In this document: positions 46,955 to 64,000 of the stretch, piece after piece
Layout: every line of letters begins with the position of its first letter
Position numbering within the stretch: position 1 is the stretch's first letter
From: Chrysomallon squamiferum
Lineage: Eukaryota; Mollusca; Gastropoda; Neomphalida; Peltospiridae
Assembly (NCBI GenBank): GCA_012295275.1
Contig: CM022665.1
Coordinates: 20,393,150 to 20,457,149 of the forward strand
DNA length: 64,000 nucleotides
Direction of reading: 5' to 3'
Position numbers and translations under genes: made by a program
Notes under the pieces: model-generated
What the model was told of the DNA's origin: nothing
Seen by the model: the letters and a program-made list of their open reading frames with translations, nothing else
The model's database searches: none

Positions 46955-49900
46955 ATGGATTTCTTTAAAAAGAAACCGACTGTGGAACGTAAGTAAAGAA
47001 AATTCGTCGAATGAGAACATTTTATATATTGCAGATTTGTTTTGTTTCCTTGTTCTGGCACAGACGCTATAAGAGTATAACACAGTATTTACTAATATAC
47101 TATATACATAATATAGTATATTAGTAAATATAGCAGTAGACTGAGTAGTACTATACTTAATACTAGCAGTAGCAGTAGTAATAAAGCATTATTAATAATA
47201 ATACAAATATTTATAAATTTAATTGTATTATTGTTATATTAGATGATCAGTTCGATGACTATATTTAGTATATACGTAAAATAGAAACACTGCTAACAGT
47301 TGAATGAAATCTGCCTTAGTACTGTTAATAAGATGTTAACTCTGCAATAACTGTACATTAGTGTAATATTTAATCAAATACAATAAATTGTATGACAACT
47401 GCATTGACTCATAGTCACAGTGTCTGAGTTTGGCTAAAGTAGTAAAGATATATATTTATATTTTAAAGAACAAGTTCGACAGAATGACAGAATACTGAAG
47501 AAGCAGCAGAGAGATATGACGAGAGACAGACAGAAACTTGAACAAGAAGAAAAGAAATTAGTAAATACACTTAATTTTTTTATTTTATAATTTTTTATTT
47601 TATTTTATTTTATTTTTTGTCTTTTGATAACAAATTATGGATTTTTCCTCTTGTTGTTATTTTTGTTATTATTACTGTGCTTATTATTTCTATTATTATT
47701 ATTATTGTTATTGTTGTTGTTGTTGTTTATCCTATTACTGTTAATAGTTTTATTAGTAGGTGTAGCAGTAGTAGTAGTAGTGGTAGTACTGCAGAAGTAG
47801 TACAAGTAGTATACTGGTATTTATTAATTATCATATAGGTGTAGCAAATAATTAAATTATCTTTTCATTTTATTAATATCATATCATTGCTTTTATTTAT
47901 ATTTTCGAAATAACAAATATATGCATACATACAAACCACAATGATTAAAAATAAAAGTTAAATGTTCTATCAGATCTATGGTACTTTTTCTAATTAAATA
48001 CATTTAACAAGTCTGTATTCATTTTTAAATTTTGTATTTTCATTATATATTATAACTATTTACAATTTTGATGTATTTTTTTACTGTCATTGCAGGAACT
48101 TGAAATTAAGAAGGCTGCCAAGCAAGGAAATAAACAGGTATTTGTAATTAATGTTTTCCCTCTCTGTTTTAAATTTCTTAACATCATTGTTCACTAAACT
48201 AATGTTTCACCTCAAATTTGATACACACAGCAGAAAAACAGTAGCCAAAACTCAGTTTATCTAGAAAACCTGCTGTTCACTCAGTAGCAATACCAGCTTA
48301 CTTTTATTTACTTTAAAACAGATTAGGTTAAACAGTCTAACTTAAACATAATTTAATTAATATTATAAATATTTACAATTTTGATGTATTTTGTTGTTGT
48401 CATTGCAGGAACTTGAAATTAAGAAGGCTGCTACAGTAAACTGTACTGATATACTTTATTACAAATTTTATGACTGTTATAAGTTTTAATCAAAATGCAA
48501 TAAATTATTTGTTTGGGGATCTCTCTCTCTCTCTCGCTCTCTCGCTCTCTCTATTTTTCACAATATTTTTCTACTTCTTTCAGGCAGCTACAATATTAGC
48601 AAAACAGCTGATCAATTTACGGAAACAAAAAACAAAAAGTTATGCCATGGGTAGTAAAATGTCAGCTATAGGAAATCAACAAAAGGTAAATTTTAACATT
48701 TTCAACTAATTTTCTTTATGAATGTTTGAATGGAAGCTTCTTTTAGATAATTTACCTTTTTTCCTTTAAAATTTAAATATCATGTTCCTATTTTCTTTTG
48801 TTGCTTTCTTTGTTTTTTTCTGTTGTTTTCTATTGTTGCTTTTATTAATAATTTTATACCTATTCATGCTGGAACTGAAATATGACATTTATAAATAGTT
48901 ATAGTGATGACCTTTCAGTATTTTTATATAGGTTCGCTTTTTCTATTTATCAGTTGATGCATTCTAACATGAAAATGGCAAATGCTATGGGAACAACAAC
49001 AAAGGTAAATCATAAATGAACAAGTCTAAGATTTAGACTTTTTGATATGAATACTTAGATACTGTTCTAGTGAACAATGTTTGTTTAATAACTTCTCAAC
49101 ACATATTTAATTAAGTTTCAAACATGTTGCATGTGTTTATATAGAAAAGTATGAGGAAACTTAGGAACAATTACGATCAAGTGACAAAAATATTAAATGT
49201 TGTAAACCATTAACAGTAATAAATATTCTGAAAAATAAGTTAAATGTTATGTAAGCATACATGCACAGGTATATAGATAGACTGACTGATATACATAGAG
49301 AGATTTTGATTTAGTATTTTATAAACCACAGATGATGGAATTTTTCATTTACATTAAAACATGAAGAGAGCAGTTAAGTAATTTTATTTATTTATTTATG
49401 GATGTTGTTTTAATTAAACTTGTTTTGTTTTATTTACTATATTAAGAAATATTCACATTTATTGCTTTCAGACAATGACACAAATGAACAAAGTTATGGA
49501 TCCACAGAAAATGGCTAAAACAATGCAAGAATTTTCTAAAGAGTCCACAAAGATGCAGATGACAGAAGAAATGAGTAAGTTGTAATTATTTTGTGAGAAT
49601 AAATAGCAAGTTATAGTCATTTTATGAGAATACATAGTAAGTTGAAGACATTTTGTGAGACACAAGAAAATTAGCTCAATCACTTTCCAAGTCAGAATAA
49701 ATTAATAAGTTGTAGTCACTTTGTAAGAAGAATGAATGATTAAGTTGAAGTCTCTTTTCAAGAGGAAATGGTTTGATTTATTGTCATTTTGTGAGATAGG
49801 ATAAATTAATAAGTTACATCACTGAGAGACATGAATTAATACGTGGTACTCGCTTAACGTCAGTAGTGGCTTATTTTTATATTTTATTACTCAGAGGCAG

Positions 49901-50827
49901 ACTTTCCCATTCTTCTATATTTCATGCAGATTCCAGTGCATGTCTATTCTTTAAAGTTTTTTATATTTTTACCTTCAGTATGATCATGTAGTGTTAAAAT
50001 GATACTGTTATTTTAATTTATTTTTCTGTAGTTCATAACTTTAAAGTAATACTTTATATATACATTTTTTTAATATTATAATGTTTTTATAGTTGAATGC
50101 ACATTGGATAATTTTTTTTTCTGTAGTTCATAATTTTAAAGTAATACTTATATATATATATATATATATATATATTTTAATTATTAATAATAATAATAAT
50201 TTTATTACTATTATTTTTCTTTAGTTGATGACACATTGGATGACATTCTGGGAGAGTCTGGAGATGAAGAAGAACAAGACGCAATTGTCAACCAGGTCCT
50301 TGACGAGATTGGAATTGAGATTTCTGGAAAGGTATGTCATTATCTTCACAGACCATCTATCAGTATTAATCTCATAATTAATGTAATTATAGACTTCCTT
50401 TAGTATCTTTAGAAGCCAAAGTTTATGAAGGCAACTTACAAATCTCATAAATTAAGGAATTATAAGCTTCAAGTTCAAGAGTTCTTTTAGAAGCAAAAGG
50501 TAGGCTACCTTTATATCTCATAATTGTAGCAATAATAACTTCAGAAATACTTTTAAAAGCCAGAGTTTATGAAGTCAGTTTGTAGGCAACCTACAATGTT
50601 TGAAATTTATATTGGCAGTAAATGTGCTTTTCAGTCAAGATAATGAATAAATGACTGTGATATAAACTATGTCTGGTTTTTTATTTTAAAAGATTTTATT
50701 TTTTTAATTTTTTTTTCAGATGGTTAATGCTCCGACAGCATACAAGGGTGAACTTGGCGAATCGTCAAAGAAGGGTGTTTCTGATGCAGAAATAGAACAA
50801 CAGTTAGCTGCCCTTAAAGATTTATAG
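46955..50827 (+). CDS. CHMP2B: Charged multivesicular body protein 2B (ESCRT-III)
   Basis: Eight exons: 46955-46988, 47469-47560, 48096-48137, 48584-48685, 48954-49004, 49472-49574, 50225-50331, 50720-50827. Total 639 nt, 212 residues (human CHMP2B 213), all phases consistent. Landmarks: basic N-terminal helix starting MDFFKKKP, LAKQLINLRKQKTKSYAM, SNMKMANAMGTTTKTM, NKVMDPQKMAKTMQEF, then the acidic autoinhibitory segment DDTLDDILGESGDEEEQD, IVNQVLDEIGIEISGKM, and the C-terminal MIT-interacting motif DAEIEQQLAALKDL. As an ESCRT-III subunit it polymerises on endosomal and other membranes and recruits VPS4 to drive scission. The start has AGTATGG context. A partial second copy of exon 3 (48408-48434) with its own acceptor and a GTAAAC donor lies in intron 3. 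Introns 6 and 7 and the exon 7 acceptor also carry local tandem copies. Polyadenylation signal candidate at 51407-51412. Confidence 0.96.
47086..47130. repeat. Perfect 20-bp inverted repeat in CHMP2B intron 1
   Basis: TATTTACTAATATACTATAT, five bases (ACATA), then its exact reverse complement. It could form a hairpin in RNA or a cruciform in DNA. Confidence 0.95.
48046..48434 (+). repeat. Partial tandem duplication of CHMP2B exon 3 and its acceptor
   Basis: About 75 bp around 48046-48118 recur at about 48357-48431. The shared core is TTACAATTTTGATGTATTTT, then GTCATTGCAG and the first 21-23 bases of exon 3 (encoding ELEIKKAA). The second copy ends in ACA followed by GTAAAC, a usable donor, giving a possible 27-nt in-frame exon. 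Confidence 0.9.
49575..49840 (+). repeat. CHMP2B intron 6: ~32-36-bp repeats of the donor edge
   Basis: The true donor A|GTAAGTTGTA, with ATTTTGTGAGAATAAAT after it, is followed by diverged copies starting near 49606 (GCAAGTTATAG), 49637 (GTAAGTTGAAG) and further copies to about 49825. Confidence 0.8.
50023..50243 (+). repeat. Duplicated acceptor and exon 7 start in CHMP2B
   Basis: TTCTGTAGTTCATAACTTTA occurs at about 50027 and again, with one change, at about 50121. The first unit ends TTATAGTTGAATGCACATTGG, a decayed copy of the real exon 7 start TTTAG|TTGATGACACATTG at 50225. This makes an upstream decoy exon edge. Confidence 0.85.
50340..50600 (+). repeat. CHMP2B intron 7: three degenerate ~75-bp units
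   Basis: Units around ATCTCATAATTAATGTAATT and TTTTAGAAGCCAAAGTTTAT recur near 50368, 50441 and 50513. They are diverged. No coding content. Confidence 0.7.
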
Positions 50828-52301
50828 CTTTGATATCATTCCTTGTCATTCTTCAAAACCCAGTCACCCACTATTCTCAGCCTGTCTCTGTAGACAGTCT
50901 TTGTCAACATAAAGAGTGTATCGACAGTTATTGACTGAAGACCAGTTTTTGACTATAATCACAAAATCTGATCAAATGATGAAATGGTTAAATGATAATT
51001 TATCAAAGATATAAATGTCATACAACACTGATCAATTTGATGCATATAATTCATAAAATTTCTTAAATTTCTTAAACTACAGTTTTGTTTAAACAAATAT
51101 TTTAGCCTCTGGCAGCATTTAACAAGCAATGATAAATACAAGATGTAAAATGCATGCTTATTCTTTTACACAGCGTTACAGATAATTACCAGTAATGACA
51201 AGAGTTTATTAGACTGTTGCAATGTTGTCTTTTATAATAGTTGGGAGAATCATGTTTTATTTTCAAACTGACCTGCTTGTTAGAAAAGCAAGGTTTACAC
51301 ATTTTACTTGTATCACTGGTATTTTTGCACATCAACTGAATTCTTGTGATATGAAACTTAACCCAAAAGACATGTTCTGCTTTTGCCAAAACCCCCCCAA
51401 AAAAACAATAAAATGAAGAAGAAGAAGAAAATTAAGGAACTTTATTGATATGCATCAGAAACTGAGAGAACTAAATCTTATTAGAAGTGACGATGTCAAG
51501 AAACATTAAAACTATAATGGCAATGATGTGAATAGCTGACATTTGTTGTGACAACTACTTCAACACATGGGTGACAACTTAGGTTATGAAAACAAAAATG
51601 GTCTGTGCCTTCTTTTTGTTTTTGCTGTGTGAAATTGTAAGAAATTATTAAACCACATACTGAAAATTATAGTTATTTACAAACTAATCCCAAGAGATGT
51701 TAAATAATGAGATAATATCATTTTTAATTTGTTGGACATTCTATGTTATTTTGTTATTTGCTGTTTGATATTAGTTAGGAACTAACCAAAAAAAAAAAAA
51801 AAAGACTCAAAAAATAAGGAATAACCATTATAAAATTTCAGTCAGTCATACTGAGAAAATTCCAGTACTGATAAATCATATTCTAATGTTGAAAATATAG
51901 TGGAGACACCTTGAAAATGAACGTATTAAATTAATAATTATTCAGTACAAGCAGTAGCTAAAACAGTTAATTAATAAATTGTCATTAGATACTTGTGGGT
52001 ACTGAATATTTTATTTGTACTTGTTTTGTTTCAGTGTGTACAAATGCTACAGAATGTTTAATCATTTTTTTTTATAAATCTATTTCCTGACTTGTATCAA
52101 GTTATTTGTATTTATAAAATCTTTTTTTTCTTTTGGGGGAAGGGAATCAGAGAAATACAGGTCTCTGACAGCCATGGTTTCCATTACAGAATAAATTATT
52201 TTTAAGTTGATCAATTATTTTGATTTATGTAACAAGATGTATACAAAATTGTCACTATTTACATTGTACATGTCATTTTTTTTTTTTTTTTTTATTTATT
52301 A

Positions 52302-52335
<34 letters not shown>

Positions 52336-53116
52336 TATAGTAACCTTCTATATTTTGTTTTCTTTATGTACAAAGGACATCCGTCCATTTTGTCAAGTCT
52401 GCTAATTTTAGGACAAAAGAAAAGTTACATGAATGTTTTATTGAATGACGTTTAAGCATGTTTTTGTGTTATGCGTGTTTGCTTGTCAGTTTACATGTTA
52501 AAGAGAGAAATATTATTCAATGCAATCCAATATTCAGCTGCCAGTGCAAACATTTATATTCTTTCATTAAAACAGGTTAGAAATACATTTCAGTAATTAT
52601 AAAAGTTATGGCTAGGAACTGTATTATGTGTTTATTAAACAGGGGAATGTCATTTTAAAACTGTTACTGTAAAGTGGGTAAATGCATTTTGAAAATGTTT
52701 TCACACCACTTTGTGTTATGTTTAATTTATTATGATCTCTTGCGTATCATATCTGTATATATTTTTATCTTGATGTTTGTACAGATATTCACATTTTAAA
52801 ATACAAAAAAAAAAAAAATTAAGTGTTTGTTATTTTTTGTAGTTTTATGCATTGTAAAAATTAAAGTAATTAATTTACTACTTCAGAAAATCATGCAATT
52901 AAAATTTAGATTTTCAAGATTATATGCTAATGTATTCCAACTTTTTAAATGCTATGTATATTATCGCTAGTAGAAGTAGCAATAGTATTAGTAGCCATAA
53001 CTGCGTAAATAAAAAAAAATTTAAAAAATAATTATGTTAAAAATGGACATAACTGAAAAGGGAATTGTTTTGATGCCTCTAATACTTCTACTGAAGATTG
53101 ATTTTATTTTTATTTG

Positions 53117-53172
<56 letters not shown>

Positions 53173-53350
53173 TTACTATGCATTAGAAATAACGTGAATG
53201 AATTAATCTCCGCAAGCTTACGGAAATATGCGAGAATATCCGAATTTACGTGGAAGAAAATATATCCACGATTAGAATTATCGGTCTTGATAGTTATTTT
53301 CAACCAATTAAAAACATATATTTCTGCGGGATTATGGTTTAGGACGAAAC
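50828..53350. other. CHMP2B 3' region and mannosidase upstream region
   Basis: AT-rich and non-coding. AATAAA at 51407-51412 is a candidate CHMP2B polyadenylation signal. Homopolymer and ATT runs occur at 51788-51803, 52278-52335, 52806-52819 and 53119-53170. The last 180 bp before 53351 are less repetitive and are the likely mannosidase promoter and 5' UTR. Confidence 0.5.
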
Positions 53351-62778
<9,428 letters not shown>

Positions 62779-62924
62779 TTCACTGCCGTTGTTTGTTATA
62801 CAAGCCGTTTGTGATACATACAAGTGACTGTTACGTGAGTGTTTGTGTCTGTGTGTTAGAGATTATGTGATGTTCACAGTATGGATCTTTGAGTCTCTTA
62901 TGTGACAAAACTTCTTTTATTATA

Positions 62925-62980
<56 letters not shown>

Positions 62981-62982
62981 TG

Positions 62983-63055
<73 letters not shown>

Positions 63056-64000
63056 TACTACTACTACATCTGTTTATTGATTGATTGATTTATTTATTTA
63101 TTTATTTTTTATGTATAAATCAAATTAAATTTAATCATCATATACAACAGAGGTACATAATGATTAATGTCCTGGGATAAAAACAAATAGTTCATTGAGG
63201 TTTTTTTTATAACTCATCTGTAGTTAGCTAAATAAAATTGCTCTTTTTATCAAAACTATTTACACCGATACACCTGAGGTAATTATGACGAATGCATTAT
63301 TCTGTGATTTGTAATTTGTTCCAAGTGTTTTGTAGTTTGTTCTAGTTTTTTAATGCTCAAGACACGCACCGTTAGTCCTAAAGAATAAAAATATTTTATA
63401 ATTCTAGTAAACATAAATATTTATTACTACTTCTGTTAAATACAAATATTTATAATTAATCTTTTTTCTGAGCACTATGCAGCAATGCCATTTTTGTAAT
63501 ATTCCATAATATTCCTGATAAATACTTGTCTGGTCCATATTATGAAAATTGCTGAAATATTCAGTTACAATGAAATTATGTTGTAAATTCAATTTCTGAT
63601 GATTGTGTGTGTGAACATTTTAAATTAAAACAGATTTGTGATGATTGTTTGTGTGAAGGTTTTAATTAGCATCTTTGCCTCATTCAAGCATAATACATTA
63701 GTTTCATTCAGTGTCTATTATTTATTGACTTTCTTTTTATTATAATCCATTTACTGACACATCTCTTTTATCTGGAGATAAAAGTTTATTTCTGGGGTGT
63801 TCAGGGGTTGTTTTTTTTGTGTGTTTTTTTTCTTACTAAAGGATATGAGATTCTGTATTTTCTTGTGAATAAATTTATCAAAATGTATTCCATAAACCAA
63901 ACAACAGACAGGTGACAAATTTGTACATTTCTATTTTTTTGAGTTACAGTCTTTTATTTTTAAAATGTCAGACAAGTCTTGTAAAATTATTTATGATGTA
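62779..64000. other. Mannosidase 3' UTR and flank
   Basis: After the stop there is a long (ATT)n run at 62921-63060. Candidate AATAAA signals lie at 63384-63389 and about 63867. No other gene is seen to the end of the window. Confidence 0.5.

Overview
This is an animal nuclear genome window, strongly AT-rich, with intron-containing genes, tRNA-derived SINEs, DNA-transposon remnants and very many simple repeats. The protein set (Golgi alpha-mannosidase I, CHMP2B, PPIL6, a Tctex1 protein, a Rho GTPase, two CD164-type sialomucins, a BIR protein, and a transporter next to a polysaccharide pyruvyl transferase) fits a lophotrochozoan, most likely a mollusc such as a gastropod. That placement is inference; no marker in the window settles it. 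Exon structures were assembled by hand from GT/AG signals, reading phase and remembered protein families. In every multi-exon model the exon lengths sum to an open frame.

Layout, left to right. From 1 to 1.65 kb there are only repeats. At 1.7-4.75 kb (+) a TPT/SLC35-type transporter is followed by a type II membrane protein with a polysaccharide pyruvyl transferase domain, broken by one frameshift. At 7.7-8.7 kb lie decayed copies of the same gene pair, including a fragment joining the front of the transporter to the tail of the enzyme. At 9.9-13.1 kb a hAT transposase relic abuts a pair of inverted repeats of about 450 bp that enclose a BIR-domain gene. At 18.6-30.0 kb (-) two CD164-like mucins are arranged in tandem, with a small FLYWCH-bearing TIR element between them. 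At 31.5-32.6 kb there is a hAT-type element with perfect 8-bp target-site duplications. PPIL6 occupies 34.5-38.8 kb (-), a DYNLT5-like gene 42.6-43.1 kb (+), and a Rho GTPase without a CAAX box 44.7-46.4 kb (-), head to head with CHMP2B at 47.0-50.8 kb (+). A complete class I alpha-mannosidase gene fills 53.4-62.8 kb (+).

Two points stand out. First, the transporter and pyruvyl transferase pair looks like an animal Golgi glycan-pyruvylation module: a phosphoenolpyruvate importer plus a PEP-dependent pyruvyl transferase, comparable in logic to fission yeast Pet1 and Pvg1. The pair appears to have been duplicated as a unit. Second, introns here repeatedly carry degenerate tandem copies of the neighbouring exon edge, including decoy splice donors and acceptors. 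I see this at seven places in PPIL6, CHMP2B and the mannosidase.
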